Below, piece after piece: positions 45,259 to 55,694 of a DNA stretch of 64,000 nt. The notes below the pieces were generated by a model, which saw only the letters and a program-made list of their open reading frames with translations, had not been told where the DNA came from and did no database searches. Both the position numbers and the translations under genes were made by a program. Source of the stretch: Hydrogenophaga pseudoflava NBRC 102511 (lineage in GTDB: Bacteria; Pseudomonadota; Gammaproteobacteria; Burkholderiales; Burkholderiaceae_C). The number at the start of each line of letters is the position of its first letter. Position 1 is the first letter of the stretch. The stretch spans positions 124,001 through 188,000 of the forward strand of contig NZ_BCWQ01000005.1 of the NCBI RefSeq assembly GCF_001592285.1. Direction: 5' to 3'.

Positions 45259-46365
45259 ATGCTCACGGAACAACTGCAAACCCTCATCGGCGTCGAACTC
45301 TGGCTGGCCTCGGCGCTGGTCATTCTTTTCATCACCCTGCTGGTGGACCAGGCCCTGCGCCTGGTGCTGCGCCGCATCGAGCGCTGGACCCACGCGTCCA
45401 GCACCCCCTGGGACGAATCGCTGCTGCGCGCCGCACGCCGGCCCTTGCAGGCCATGGTCTGGCTGGTGGGCCTCAGCCTGGTGGCGCGGGCGGTGCATGC
45501 GCGCTGGCCCGAACACGACTGGCTGGGCACCGTGCTGCTGTGGCGCGACATCGGCTTCATGGTCTGCGTGGCCTGGTTCCTCTGGAAGTTCATCGGCGAG
45601 GTGACGCAGACCAGCATCCGCCGCCGCACCGAAGCCGGAGAAGACTTCGACCTGACCACCGCGCTGGCGCTGAGCAAGCTGCTGCGCCTGGTGGTGGTGG
45701 TGGTCACCGTCATGACGGCCGCACACGGCCTTGGTTTCCAGATCGGCGGGCTGCTGGCGCTCGGCGGCGTGGGCGGTATCGCGGTCGGCCTGGCCGCCAG
45801 GGACCTGCTGGCCAACTTCTTCGGCGGCCTGACCATCTACCTGGACCGCCCCTTCAGCGTCGGCGACTGGATCCGCTCGCCCGACAAGAGCATCGAAGGC
45901 ACGGTGGAGTACATCAGCTGGCGCCACACCCGCATCCGCGCCTTCAACAAGAACCCGATCTACGTGCCCAACTCGGTGTTCACCAGCATCGTGGTGGAAA
46001 ACCCGTCGCGCATGAGCCACCGGCGCCTGAACGAAGTCATCGGCCTGCGCTACGACGACTTCGCGCAGGTGCAGGCGGTGTGCGACGACATCCGCGCCTA
46101 CCTGCAACAGCACCCGGCCATCGACCCCACGCAGACGCTGATCGTCAACTTCACCCGCTTCGGCGCCAGTTCGCTGGACATCATGGTCTACGCCTTCACG
46201 CTCACCCGCGCCTGGGTCGACTACCAGACGCTCAAGCAGGAGCTGCTGCTGGCGATGGGCCGCATCGTCCAGCGCCATGGCGCGCAGATCGCCCTTCCCA
46301 CGCAGACCCTGCACCTGGCCACGGGCGCTGGCGAGGCTGATCCGCCCCTCGCACACGGCTGTTGA
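45259..46365 (+). CDS. MscS-family mechanosensitive channel
   Basis: 368 residues. About four TM helices in the first 170 residues, then the pore helix GGLLALGGVGGIAVGLAARD (about 162-181) with the Gly/Ala packing pattern of MscS TM3, the LANFFGGLTIYLDRPF beta domain entry and a cytoplasmic vestibule to the end. It opens on membrane tension to release solutes. The start is taken at MLTEQLQ; a GTG 21 bp upstream is the alternative. It follows amn closely. Confidence 0.9.
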   Translation: MLTEQLQTLIGVELWLASALVILFITLLVDQALRLVLRRIERWTHASSTPWDESLLRAARRPLQAMVWLVGLSLVARAVHARWPEHDWLGTVLLWRDIGFMVCVAWFLWKFIGEVTQTSIRRRTEAGEDFDLTTALALSKLLRLVVVVVTVMTAAHGLGFQIGGLLALGGVGGIAVGLAARDLLANFFGGLTIYLDRPFSVGDWIRSPDKSIEGTVEYISWRHTRIRAFNKNPIYVPNSVFTSIVVENPSRMSHRRLNEVIGLRYDDFAQVQAVCDDIRAYLQQHPAIDPTQTLIVNFTRFGASSLDIMVYAFTLTRAWVDYQTLKQELLLAMGRIVQRHGAQIALPTQTLHLATGAGEADPPLAHGC

Positions 46366-46448
46366 GCCGCTGCACCGATGCCGGCTTTACCTCGGCTTGA
46401 CATTTCTGCGGTGCGGCAGAAGCACGGGCCGCACACAATGCCTCCGAC

Positions 46449-47912
46449 ATGAACAACAGAATTCCCTTCCCTGTTGCGGCCCGCCAGCCACCGCTGCGCC
46501 GTGTGAGTCTGGCGGCTGTGCTGGCGTTGAGCCTGTCGGCCTGCGCCCACCTGTCGTCCCCGCCAGATCAAGCCGGCAGCAACGGCATGCTGCCGGTGGC
46601 ACCGACCCAGTGGACCGCGGCGCCCGCCACCGAAGGGATGGCGGCCACCACGCTGACCCAGTGGTGGCAACGCTTCAACGACCCCTCGCTCACCACCCTG
46701 GTCACCCAGGCGCTGCAGGCCAACCCCGGCGTGCGCAGCGCACAGGCCGCGCTGCAGCAGGCGCGCGCCCAGCGCGACGTGCAGCAGGCGAACAACGGCC
46801 CCTCGCTCAGCGCCTCGGGCTCGGCCCAGCGCAGCCGCTCGGGCTCGGCCGACGCCAGCAGCCGCTTCCAGGCCGGCTTTGACGCCAGCTGGGAGCCCGA
46901 CATCTTCGGCGGCAACCGCGCCCGCCTGGACGCCAGCGAGGCCGAGGCCCGCGCCTCCGAAACCAGCCTGGCCGATGTGCAGGTGTCGCTCGCGGCCGAG
47001 GTCGCCGCCTCGCTGATCGAGCTGCGCGGCCTGCAGTCGCGGCTGGACATCGCGCAGCGCAACCTGGCCGCCCAGTCCGAAACGCTGCAGATCACGCGCT
47101 GGCGGGTGCAGGCCGGCCTCGCATCTTCGCTGGACCTGGAACAGGCCATTGCGGCGCAGGCGCAGACCCAGGCCCAGATTCCTGCGCTGCAGACCAGCCT
47201 GGCCCAGTCCCGGAACGCGCTGTCGGTGCTGACCGGACAGGCGCCCGGCGCGCTGGACGCCACGCTGGGCGCGGTCGCGCCGGTGCCGCAGCCGCCCGCC
47301 GACATCGCGCTCTCGCTGCCGGCCGAGACCCTGCGCCAGCGCCCCGACGTGCGCACCGCCGAGCACCGCATCAGCGCCGCGCTGGCGCGAGTGACCGCCG
47401 CCGACGCCGCGCGCTACCCGAGCTTCCGGCTCGGCGGCTCGCTCGGCCTGTCCGCGCTCACGCTGGGCACCCTGACCGACGGCGCCTCCGTGGTGCGGTC
47501 CCTGCTGGCCAGCGTGTCGGCGCCGCTGCTGGACGGAGGCGCCGCGAAGGCCCAGGTGCGCGCGCAGGAGGCGGCGCTGGAACAGGCGCGCGCCAGCTAC
47601 GCCAGCACCGTGCTGACCGCGCTGCAGGACGTGGAGGACGCGCTGGTCGCCATCCAGGGCGACCGCGAGCGCCTGGCCCGCCTGCAGACCGCCGCCGAGG
47701 CCGCCGTCAACGCCGAGCTGCTGGCGCGCCAGCGATACCAGAGCGGCCTGATCGATTTCCGCACCGTGCTCGACACCCAGCGCACCCTGCTGTCCGCGCA
47801 GGACAGCGTGGCCAGCGCCCAGGCCTCGCTCGCCACCGGCCATGTGCGCCTCTACAAGGCCCTGGGCGGTGGCTGGACCCCGGACACCGCCGCGCCGAGC
47901 GCCGCCCGCTGA
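46449..47912 (+). CDS. NodT-family outer-membrane efflux lipoprotein
   Basis: 487 residues. TolC/OprM-type channel of a tripartite exporter. Signal peptide with lipobox SLSAC (Cys32), then the two repeated coiled-coil/barrel halves, including the WWQRFNDPSLTTLV motif typical of NodT proteins and RPDVRTAEHRISAALARV. It is the first gene of an operon with macA (13-bp gap) and a split macB. Confidence 0.93.
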   Translation: MNNRIPFPVAARQPPLRRVSLAAVLALSLSACAHLSSPPDQAGSNGMLPVAPTQWTAAPATEGMAATTLTQWWQRFNDPSLTTLVTQALQANPGVRSAQAALQQARAQRDVQQANNGPSLSASGSAQRSRSGSADASSRFQAGFDASWEPDIFGGNRARLDASEAEARASETSLADVQVSLAAEVAASLIELRGLQSRLDIAQRNLAAQSETLQITRWRVQAGLASSLDLEQAIAAQAQTQAQIPALQTSLAQSRNALSVLTGQAPGALDATLGAVAPVPQPPADIALSLPAETLRQRPDVRTAEHRISAALARVTAADAARYPSFRLGGSLGLSALTLGTLTDGASVVRSLLASVSAPLLDGGAAKAQVRAQEAALEQARASYASTVLTALQDVEDALVAIQGDRERLARLQTAAEAAVNAELLARQRYQSGLIDFRTVLDTQRTLLSAQDSVASAQASLATGHVRLYKALGGGWTPDTAAPSAAR

Positions 47913-47925
47913 CCGATTTCTCCCG

Positions 47926-49233
47926 ATGACCATGAACGCCAAGAAGACCTCCACCCCCGCCGACGTCCAGAACCTGCTGGGCGATGACCGTCCGCCCCGC
48001 TGGTGGCAGCGCGCCTCGACCTGGATCGCGGTCGCGGCGCTGGCGCTGGCCGGCGGCGGCCTCTACGTCTGGCAGTCGCAGAAGAGCGCCAAGGCCGCCC
48101 CGGTCTACGTGACCGAGCCGCTCAAGGCCGGCGACATCACGCTCACGGTCTCGGCCAACGGGACGCTGCAGCCGACCCGCTCGGTCAACGTGGGCAGCGA
48201 GCTCTCGGGCACGGTCAAACGCGTGCTGGTCGACGTGAACGACCGCGTCAAGGCCGGCCAGGTGCTGGTGGAGCTGGACACCGCCAAGCTGCAGGACCAG
48301 GTGACGCAGGCGCGCGCCGGCCTGGCCTCGGCCCAGGCTCAGCTGGCCCAGGCGGTCGCCACGGCCCGCGAGGCCCGCGCCGCGCTCGCCCGCTACGAGG
48401 AGGTGGCACGCCTGTCGGGCGGCAAGGTGCCCTCGGCCACCGAGCTGGACGGTGCCAAGGCCGCCGTGGACCGTGCCGTGGCCGCCGAGGCCGCCGCCCA
48501 GGCTTCCGTCAACGAGGCCCGCGCCGCGCTGTCCACCAACGAGACCAACCTGTCCAAAGCTTCGATCCGCTCCCCCATCAGCGGCGTGGTGCTTTCGCGC
48601 TCGGTCGACCCGGGCAACGCGGTGGCCGCCTCGCTGCAGGCGGTCACCCTGTTCACCCTGGCCGAGGACCTGGCCCAGCTCAAACTGGATGTGGCGGTGG
48701 ACGAGGCCGACGTGGGCAATGTCAAGGTCGACCAGAAGGCCACGTTCACCGTCAGCGCCTTTCCTGCGCGGCGCTACCCGGCCACCATCCAGCGCGTGGC
48801 CTTCGGATCGACCAAGACCGACAACGTCGTCACCTACACCACCACGCTCAATGTCGACAACGCCGACCTGAGCCTGCGCCCCGGCATGACCGCGGCCGCG
48901 ACCATCGTGGCCAAGGAAGCCAAGGGCGTGCTGCTGGTGCCCAACACCGCGCTGCGCTTCTCGCCCGCGTCTTCCAACGGCGCCGCCCCGGCCAGCGGCG
49001 GCAGCATCCTCTCGAAGATGATGCCGCGCCCCCCGAACACGCGCCCCAAGACCGCCGGCATGGACCGCCGTGGTGGTGGCCCGCGCCAGATCTGGGTGCT
49101 GGAGAACGGCGAGCCCGTGGCCAAGCCGGTCAAAACCGGCATCAGCGACGGCCGCAACACCGAGGTCAGCGGCGAAGGCCTGACCGAAGGCATGGCGGTG
49201 ATCACGGAACAACGCAGTGGGGCTACGCCGTGA
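47926..49233 (+). CDS. macA: MacA-type periplasmic adaptor protein
   Basis: 435 residues. Membrane fusion protein: one TM at about 31-50, a lipoyl/barrel-sandwich domain split around a long coiled-coil hairpin (about 120-205), then beta-barrel and membrane-proximal domains. ITLTVSANGTLQPTRSVNVG near 70-89 and SIRSPISGVVLSRSVDPGN are MacA/HlyD-like. A Gly/Pro/Arg-rich insertion (about 345-385) is unusual. It links the MacB pump to the NodT channel. The stop overlaps the GTG start of the ATPase gene (GTGA). Confidence 0.92.
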   Translation: MTMNAKKTSTPADVQNLLGDDRPPRWWQRASTWIAVAALALAGGGLYVWQSQKSAKAAPVYVTEPLKAGDITLTVSANGTLQPTRSVNVGSELSGTVKRVLVDVNDRVKAGQVLVELDTAKLQDQVTQARAGLASAQAQLAQAVATAREARAALARYEEVARLSGGKVPSATELDGAKAAVDRAVAAEAAAQASVNEARAALSTNETNLSKASIRSPISGVVLSRSVDPGNAVAASLQAVTLFTLAEDLAQLKLDVAVDEADVGNVKVDQKATFTVSAFPARRYPATIQRVAFGSTKTDNVVTYTTTLNVDNADLSLRPGMTAAATIVAKEAKGVLLVPNTALRFSPASSNGAAPASGGSILSKMMPRPPNTRPKTAGMDRRGGGPRQIWVLENGEPVAKPVKTGISDGRNTEVSGEGLTEGMAVITEQRSGATP

Positions 49234-50063
49234 GCCCCCACGCTCCACCGCTGCGCGGGTCGCTGCCCCCCGGGGGGGCTGATCCGGCTTGGGGCGGCCC
49301 GGCGCCGGATCGCCCGGTCAACGACAACCCGCTGATCCGCCTGCGCGGCATCACCAAGACCTACGGCGAGGGCAACACCGCCTTCCAGGCGCTCAAGGGG
49401 GTCGACCTCGACATCCAGCAGGGCGACTTCGTGGCGATCATGGGCCCCAGCGGTTCGGGCAAGTCGACCGCGATGAACACCCTGGGCTGCCTGGACGTGC
49501 CCACCACGGGCGAGTACCTGTTCCGCGGCGTGCACGTGGAGTCGCTCTCGCGCGACCAGCGTGCGCGCCTGCGCCGGCGCTACTTCGGCTTCGTGTTCCA
49601 GGGCTTCCACCTGCTGGCGCGCACCTCGGCGCAGGAGAACGTCGAGCTGCCCCTGGTCTACCGCGGCGAACCCGCGGCCCTGCGGCACTCGGCGGCGCTC
49701 GCGGCGCTGGAGAAGGTCGGTCTCAAGGGCTGGGAGCACCACACGCCGGGCGAACTCTCCGGTGGCCAGCAGCAGCGCGTGGCGATCGCGCGCGCCATCG
49801 TCACCGAGCCGCAGGTGCTGCTGGCCGACGAGCCGACCGGCAACCTCGACACGCAACGCAGCCACGAAATCATGGAACTGCTCTGGCGCCTGAACACTGA
49901 GCAGGGCATCACCGTGCTGATGGTCACGCACGAGCCCGACATGGCCGAGTACGCGCGCCGCATGGTGCGCTTCGTCGACGGCGTGGTTGCCAGCGACGTG
50001 CGCAACCCGGTGCCGCACCTGCTGCGCGAACGCCAGCCGGAAGGGGACAGCCATGTGGCTTAA
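49230..50063 (+). CDS. macB: MacB-type ABC ATPase subunit (separate NBD)
   Basis: 277 residues from GTG at 49230. Walker A GPSGSGKST near 71-79, signature LSGGQQQRVAIARA near 174-187, Walker B LLADEPTGN. In E. coli MacB this domain is fused to the permease; here they are separate genes overlapping by 11 bp. No ATG exists before the Walker A in this frame, so the GTG overlapping the macA stop is the likely start. That makes the first about 29 residues (APPLRGSLPPGGADPAWGGP region) the product of a repeat copy, and native homology begins at NDNPLIRLRGITKTYG. Confidence 0.9.
   Translation: MSPHAPPLRGSLPPGGADPAWGGPAPDRPVNDNPLIRLRGITKTYGEGNTAFQALKGVDLDIQQGDFVAIMGPSGSGKSTAMNTLGCLDVPTTGEYLFRGVHVESLSRDQRARLRRRYFGFVFQGFHLLARTSAQENVELPLVYRGEPAALRHSAALAALEKVGLKGWEHHTPGELSGGQQQRVAIARAIVTEPQVLLADEPTGNLDTQRSHEIMELLWRLNTEQGITVLMVTHEPDMAEYARRMVRFVDGVVASDVRNPVPHLLRERQPEGDSHVA
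49234..49318 (+). repeat. Dispersed palindromic repeat, copy E (subtype)
   Basis: Begins at the macA stop. It has the C6G7 palindrome and an ATCCGGC...GCCGGAT stem in place of the tail hairpin of copies A-D. It shares a Pro-Leu-Arg...Pro-Pro-Gly-Gly reading with copy A and encodes the N-terminus of the MacB ATPase. Confidence 0.65.
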
Positions 50064-51261
50064 CACCCTGGTCCTGGCGCTGCGCTCGATCCGGCGCAAC
50101 CTGCTGCGCTCCTTCCTCACCATCCTGGGCATCGTGATCGGCGTCAGCGCCGTGATCACCATGGTCACCGTGGGCAACGGCGCCACCGCGGCGGTGCAGA
50201 ACCAGATCGCCGGCCTGGGCACCAACCTGCTGCAGGTGCGCCCCGGCCAGCGCATGGGGCCGGGCGGTGGCGGCGGCGGTGCGCCCGCATTCAAGGAAAG
50301 CGACGGCGAGGCCATCATGGGCCAGGTCAGCGGCATCCTGGCGGTGGCGCCCGAAGCCCGCACCGGCACCACCCTGGTGGCCAATGGCCGCAACTGGAAT
50401 TCCAGCGTGATCGGCAGCACCAACGACTGGCTGGTCACCGGCAACTGGAAGATCGCCGACGGCCGCAACTTCAGCGACGACGAGCTTCGCGCCGGCGGCG
50501 CGGTCTGCCTGATCGGCCAGACGGTGCAGCGCGAGCTGTTCGGCAACACCAGCGCCGTGGGCGGCCAGCTGCGGGTCAAGGCCATGAGCTGCGAGGTCGT
50601 CGGCACGCTCGAATCCAAGGGCCAGGGCGCCTTCGGCAACGACCAGGACGACATGGTGCTGATGCCGATCAAGACACTGCAGCGCCGCATCGTCGGCCAC
50701 ACCCGCGTCAACACCCTGCTGGTGTCGATGAGCGATGGCGCCGACGCCGCGCGCGTGACCGCCTCGATCACGCAGCTGCTGCGCGAGCGCCGCAAGCTGG
50801 CCGAGACCGACGAGGACAACTTCAACGTGCTCGACACCAAGCAGCTGGCCGAAACCCTCTCGGGCACGACCAGGATCATGACCATGCTGCTGGGCGCGGT
50901 GGCCGCCGTCAGCCTGCTGGTGGGCGGCATCGGCATCATGAACATCATGCTGGTGAGCGTGACCGAACGCACCCGCGAGATCGGCCTGCGCCTGGCCATC
51001 GGCGCGCTGGAGCGCGAGGTGCTGCTGCAGTTCCTGATCGAGGCCGTGGTGCTGGCCGCGCTCGGCGGCCTGGTGGGCATCGTGCTGGCCACCGGCGCCT
51101 CGGTGGCGCTGTCGGCGGTGATGGACGTGCCCTACCAGTTCAACCTGGGCGTGAACCTGCTGAGCTTCCTGTTCTCGGCCGCCATCGGCGTGCTGTTCGG
51201 CTACTTCCCGGCGCGGCGCGCGGCGCGGCTCAATCCGATTGACGCATTACGTCATGAGTGA
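50053..51261 (+). CDS. MacB-type ABC permease subunit
   Basis: 402 residues. TM1 at about 20-42, a periplasmic MacB core domain (about 45-265) and three further TM helices (about 278-300, 325-355, 362-385), the FtsX/MacB topology. A Gly run at about 74-80 lies in the periplasmic domain. It works with the ATPase encoded just upstream (11-bp overlap), the MacA adaptor and the NodT channel to export macrolide-like compounds, peptides or lipids; the substrate cannot be read from sequence. It converges on purT with a 2-bp gap. Confidence 0.93.
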   Translation: MWLNTLVLALRSIRRNLLRSFLTILGIVIGVSAVITMVTVGNGATAAVQNQIAGLGTNLLQVRPGQRMGPGGGGGGAPAFKESDGEAIMGQVSGILAVAPEARTGTTLVANGRNWNSSVIGSTNDWLVTGNWKIADGRNFSDDELRAGGAVCLIGQTVQRELFGNTSAVGGQLRVKAMSCEVVGTLESKGQGAFGNDQDDMVLMPIKTLQRRIVGHTRVNTLLVSMSDGADAARVTASITQLLRERRKLAETDEDNFNVLDTKQLAETLSGTTRIMTMLLGAVAAVSLLVGGIGIMNIMLVSVTERTREIGLRLAIGALEREVLLQFLIEAVVLAALGGLVGIVLATGASVALSAVMDVPYQFNLGVNLLSFLFSAAIGVLFGYFPARRAARLNPIDALRHE

Positions 51262-51263
51262 AG

Positions 51264-52466
51264 TCAGACCTCGCGGGGCCTGACCTTGCTCGCGGCCAGC
51301 TTGGCGTTGGCGCGCGCCGTGTCGGTGTCCGTCGCCCGGGCCAGCGCGACGCCCATGCGGCGCTTGGTGAAGCTCTCGGGTTTGCCGAACAGGCGCAGGT
51401 CGGTGCCGGGCACACGCAGCGCCTCATCGACGCCGTCGAACACGATGCCCTGGGCCTCGACACCGCCGTAGATCACGGCACTGGCGCCCGGGTTGCGCAG
51501 GGACGTGTCCACCGGCAGGCCGAGGATGGCGCGGGCGTGCAGTTCGAACTCGCTCTGGTGCTGCGTGCACAGGGTCACCAGGCCGGTGTCGTGCGGGCGC
51601 GGGCTGACTTCGCTGAACCAGACCTGCTCGCCCTTGACGAACAGCTCCACGCCGAACAGGCCAAGGCCGCCGAGGTTGTCGGTGACGGCCTTGGCGATCT
51701 GGCGCGACTTTTCAATGGCGGCCGGCGTCATCGCCATGGGCTGCCAGCTCTCAACGTAGTCGCCGCTCACCTGCACATGGCCAATGGGTTCGCAGAAATG
51801 CGTCTCGACCTCGCCACTGGCGCCCCTGGCGCGCACGGTCAGCTGGGTGATCTCGTAGTCGAAGTCGATGAAGCCTTCGACGATCACGCGGCCATGGCTC
51901 ACGCGGCCGCCGGCCATCGCGTAGTCCCAGGCTTTCTGCACATCGGCCGGGCCGTCGATCTTGCTCTGGCCCTTGCCGCTGGAACTCATCACCGGTTTGA
52001 CGATGCAGGGGTAACCGATGCCGGCGTCAATGGCCGCCTGCAGCTCGGCCAGCGAGTCGCAGAACTGGTAGGGGCTGGTCGGCAGGCCCAGGGTCTCGGC
52101 CGCCAGGCGACGGATGCCCTCGCGGTCCATGGTCAGGCGCGCGGCGCGCGCGGTCGGGATCACCGTTACCGTGCCGGCGGCTTCGAGCTGCTCCAGCATG
52201 GGCGTGGCAATGGCCTCGATCTCGGGCACCACCAGGTGCGGGCGCTCGGCCTCGATCAGCGCCTTCAGCTGGGCCGGGTCGCTCATGGTGATGGTGCGCG
52301 CGTGGTGCGCCACCTGCTGGCCCGGCGCGTTCTCATAGCGGTCGACCGCGATGGTCTCCACGCCCAGGCGCTGCAGCGCGATCAGCACTTCCTTGCCGAG
52401 TTCGCCGCTGCCCAGCAGCATGACGCGGGTGGCGGAGGGCGAGAGGGGTGTACCAAGCGTCGTCAT
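51264..52466 (-). CDS. purT: Formate-dependent GAR transformylase
   Basis: 400 residues. ATP-grasp enzyme converting 5'-phosphoribosylglycinamide, formate and ATP to formyl-GAR in purine synthesis. The N-terminal [17 protein letters not shown], the central [12 protein letters not shown] phosphate loop (about 157-168), and [13 protein letters not shown] match PurT rather than the related PurK. It is followed 18 bp upstream... on the same strand by psd, whose stop precedes the purT start, so the two may share a transcript. Confidence 0.96.
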   Translation of the reverse strand: MTTLGTPLSPSATRVMLLGSGELGKEVLIALQRLGVETIAVDRYENAPGQQVAHHARTITMSDPAQLKALIEAERPHLVVPEIEAIATPMLEQLEAAGTVTVIPTARAARLTMDREGIRRLAAETLGLPTSPYQFCDSLAELQAAIDAGIGYPCIVKPVMSSSGKGQSKIDGPADVQKAWDYAMAGGRVSHGRVIVEGFIDFDYEITQLTVRARGASGEVETHFCEPIGHVQVSGDYVESWQPMAMTPAAIEKSRQIAKAVTDNLGGLGLFGVELFVKGEQVWFSEVSPRPHDTGLVTLCTQHQSEFELHARAILGLPVDTSLRNPGASAVIYGGVEAQGIVFDGVDEALRVPGTDLRLFGKPESFTKRRMGVALARATDTDTARANAKLAASKVRPREV

Positions 52467-52484
52467 GAGGGTCCTCGAAAAACG

Positions 52485-53405
52485 TCAGGGGGCGGCAAGG
52501 CCCATGGCCTCACCCATGCGCACCGGCCGGCCGGCCGCCCAGCGCGGGTTGAAATCGATGGTGTCCTTGGGCCAGAGCATCACGACCGTGGAACCCAGCA
52601 GGAAGCAGCCCATCTCCTCGCCACGCTGCAGCAGGCAGGGCTCGTTGTCGTAGGTCCATTCGCGCACGTTGCGGGTGCGCGGCGGATTGACCACACCGTG
52701 CCAGACCGTGGCCATGCTGCCGACGATGGTGGCGCCCACCAGCACCAGCGCAAACGGACGGGTCTCGCCGTTGACACCGTGCGGCACGTCGAACACGCAG
52801 ACCACGCGCTCGTTGCGTGCGAACAGGCCGGGCACGTGCGCCGCCGTCACCGGGTTCACCGAGAACAACTCGCCGGGCACGTAGATCATGCGCCGCAGCC
52901 GCGCGTTGCTGGGCATGTGGATGCGGTGGTAGTCCTTGGGGCTGAGGTAGATCGTGGCGAAGGAGCCGCCGCGGAACTGCGCGGCCAGGCCGGCGCTGCC
53001 CCCCACGAGCGCGCGGGTGCTGTAGCGGTGGCCCTTGGCCTGGTAGATCTGGTCGTCCTTGATGGCACCGAGCTGGCTGATCGCGCCATCGACCGGGCAG
53101 ACAAATCCGTCGCGCGCGAGCGGGCGCACGCCGGCGCGCAGCGGCCGGGTGAAGAACTCGTTGAAGGTGGCGTAGCTGCGCGGATCGGGGTTGACCGCCT
53201 CGTCCATGTTGACGCCGTAGCGCTTGATGAACCAGGGAATCACGTTGTGCGTCCACCAGGTGGCGCGCGAGTGGGCGCACCAGCCGGCAAACCGCGTGAT
53301 CGCGGTCTTGGGCAGCAGGTATTGCAGGGCGACGGCGGGGGGAAGGGACACTTTGGAGCGAGCCGGACGCGGCGTCAGACGACCGTTCGGCCGGGAAGCC
53401 GGCAT
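52485..53405 (-). CDS. psd: Phosphatidylserine decarboxylase proenzyme
   Basis: 306 residues. Makes phosphatidylethanolamine at the inner membrane. The proenzyme self-cleaves at the LGST motif (270-273), turning Ser272 into the pyruvoyl group; Asp106 and His163 (DYHRIHMP) fit the processing triad. Start at MPASRPNGR (53405) is preferred; a Met nine residues upstream is possible. It is divergent from nodI (70 bp) with no operator seen. Confidence 0.94.
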   Translation of the reverse strand: MPASRPNGRLTPRPARSKVSLPPAVALQYLLPKTAITRFAGWCAHSRATWWTHNVIPWFIKRYGVNMDEAVNPDPRSYATFNEFFTRPLRAGVRPLARDGFVCPVDGAISQLGAIKDDQIYQAKGHRYSTRALVGGSAGLAAQFRGGSFATIYLSPKDYHRIHMPSNARLRRMIYVPGELFSVNPVTAAHVPGLFARNERVVCVFDVPHGVNGETRPFALVLVGATIVGSMATVWHGVVNPPRTRNVREWTYDNEPCLLQRGEEMGCFLLGSTVVMLWPKDTIDFNPRWAAGRPVRMGEAMGLAAP

Positions 53406-53475
53406 TGTAGGACGGCCGTTTTCACCCGCCATTTCCGCCCGCAGGGGCACGGCGGGCACGGCACAATCGGCCGCC

Positions 53476-54410
<935 letters not shown>

Positions 54411-54411
<1 letters not shown>

Positions 54412-55223
54412 TGAGCACCCCGTCCCATTGGTCCGCCCCACGTCTCTCGATGCGCTGGTGGCCCGTGTTCCAGCGCAACCTGCTGGTCTGGAAGAAGCTG
54501 GCGCTGCCCAGCCTGGTCGGCAACATCGCCGAGCCGCTGATGTGGCTGGTGGCCTTCGGCTACGGCATGGGTGCGCTGGTGGGCCAGGTGAGCCTGTCCA
54601 CGCCGCAGGGGCAGCAGGCCGTGCCCTACATCCTGTTCCTGGCCAGCGGCAGCATCTGCATGAGCGCGATGAACGCGGCCAGCTTCGAGGCGCTGTACTC
54701 CGCCTTCTCGCGCATGCATGTACAGAAGACCTGGGACGGCATCATGAATGCGCCCGTGCGGCTGGACGACGTGGTGCTGGCCGAGATGCTGTGGGCGGCC
54801 TTCAAGGCCCTGTTCACGGTGCTGGCCATCCTGGGCGTGATGCTCGCGCTGGGCATCAGCCACTCACCGAAACTGCTGCTGGTGCTGCCGGTCCTGCTGG
54901 TGGCGGGCATCACCTTCTCGTGCATCGCCCTGGTGTTCAACGCGCTGGCCCAGGGCTACGACTTCTTCACCTACTACTTCACGCTGTTCCTGACACCGAT
55001 GATGTTCCTCTCGGGTGTCTTCTTTCCCCGGGAACAGCTGCCGGGTCTGGTGCGCGCCATCTCCGAATGGCTGCCGCTGACCAATGCCGTCGCGCTGGTG
55101 CGCCCCCTGTTCATGGACCAGTGGCCCGATCGGCCCCTGGTGCACCTGGCGGTGCTGGCGGTCTACGCGGTCGGCGCGTTCTGGGTCGCGCTGGCGCTGA
55201 CCCGCAAACGCTTTGCGAAGTGA
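54411..55223 (+). CDS. nodJ: NodJ-family ABC-2 permease
   Basis: 270 residues with six TM helices in ABC-2 topology (roughly 38-60, 72-92, 120-145, 150-175, 180-200, 240-262). The segment LTPMMFLSGVFFPREQLP is the family loop. The start overlaps the nodI stop by one base. It ends directly against the convergent small gene at 55224, with no room for a terminator between them. Confidence 0.92.
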
Positions 55224-55496
55224 TCAGTGCACGGCAAGCTGCAGGGCCGGCTGGGCTGCGGCGTAGAACTCGACGCCCGAGTCCATGAAGGCCTCGTTGT
55301 CGATCGCTGCGTCGTAAGCACGGAGGGCCTTGCGCTGCGTGAGGGTGCGGTGGGTGATCGGGATCAGGGGCTTGTCCAGCGGGCGGCACACGCGGTGGCG
55401 CAGGCCGCGCAGGTCGCGGCTGCTTTCCATGGCCGTGATCACGGCTTCCGGATCGAGCATGAGGACGAAGGGGTTGAGGCTGTCGGTGGAGTTCAT
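55224..55496 (-). CDS. Small conserved-looking protein of unknown function
   Basis: 90 residues. No family recognised. It is rich in charged and aliphatic residues: LDPEAVITAMESSRDLRGLR is likely helical, CRPLDKPLIP is a proline turn, and HRTLTQRKALRAYDAAIDN is a second helix. No signal or TM. A start at 55496 is supported by AGGAC upstream, and a promoter-like pair with a dyad lies further up. I have an impression of similar proteins in Comamonadaceae annotated as hypothetical. It is convergent with nodJ with no gap. Confidence 0.65.
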   Translation of the reverse strand: MNSTDSLNPFVLMLDPEAVITAMESSRDLRGLRHRVCRPLDKPLIPITHRTLTQRKALRAYDAAIDNEAFMDSGVEFYAAAQPALQLAVH

Positions 55497-55532
55497 GGCG
55501 GTGTCCTGGAGAAAACGGGGTGAAAACAAGGC

Positions 55533-55578
55533 GTTTGTCGATGTCACAAACTGTATTCATCCTGTTTCAAGACGTTAA
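55533..55578 (-). promoter_or_regulatory. Candidate promoter and dyad for the small 90-residue gene
   Basis: On the minus strand TTAACG (55573-55578), a 17-bp spacer and TACAGT (55550-55555) form a plausible promoter. Just downstream GTTTGT and ACAAAC (55533-55538, 55546-55551) make a perfect 6-bp dyad with a 7-bp spacer, in a repressor-like position. The remaining gap to 55694 shows nothing clear. Confidence 0.35.
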
Positions 55579-55694
55579 GTCGGCGCCTTGCCATTCGCGT
55601 TGTAGGAAATTGCCTGACAAGCTGCGAGATAAGCGGTAATCACCTGTCAGTTTTCCGGCGAGCGGGGCCCGGCCCGCCCCACCTCGCGGCCCCA

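Noticed and set aside
43666-46356. Long minus-strand open frame of 896 codons antisense to amn and mscS
   Set aside because: It runs opposite two well-recognised genes, is His/Gln/Val-rich with no domain, and is the usual effect of GC-rich codon bias.
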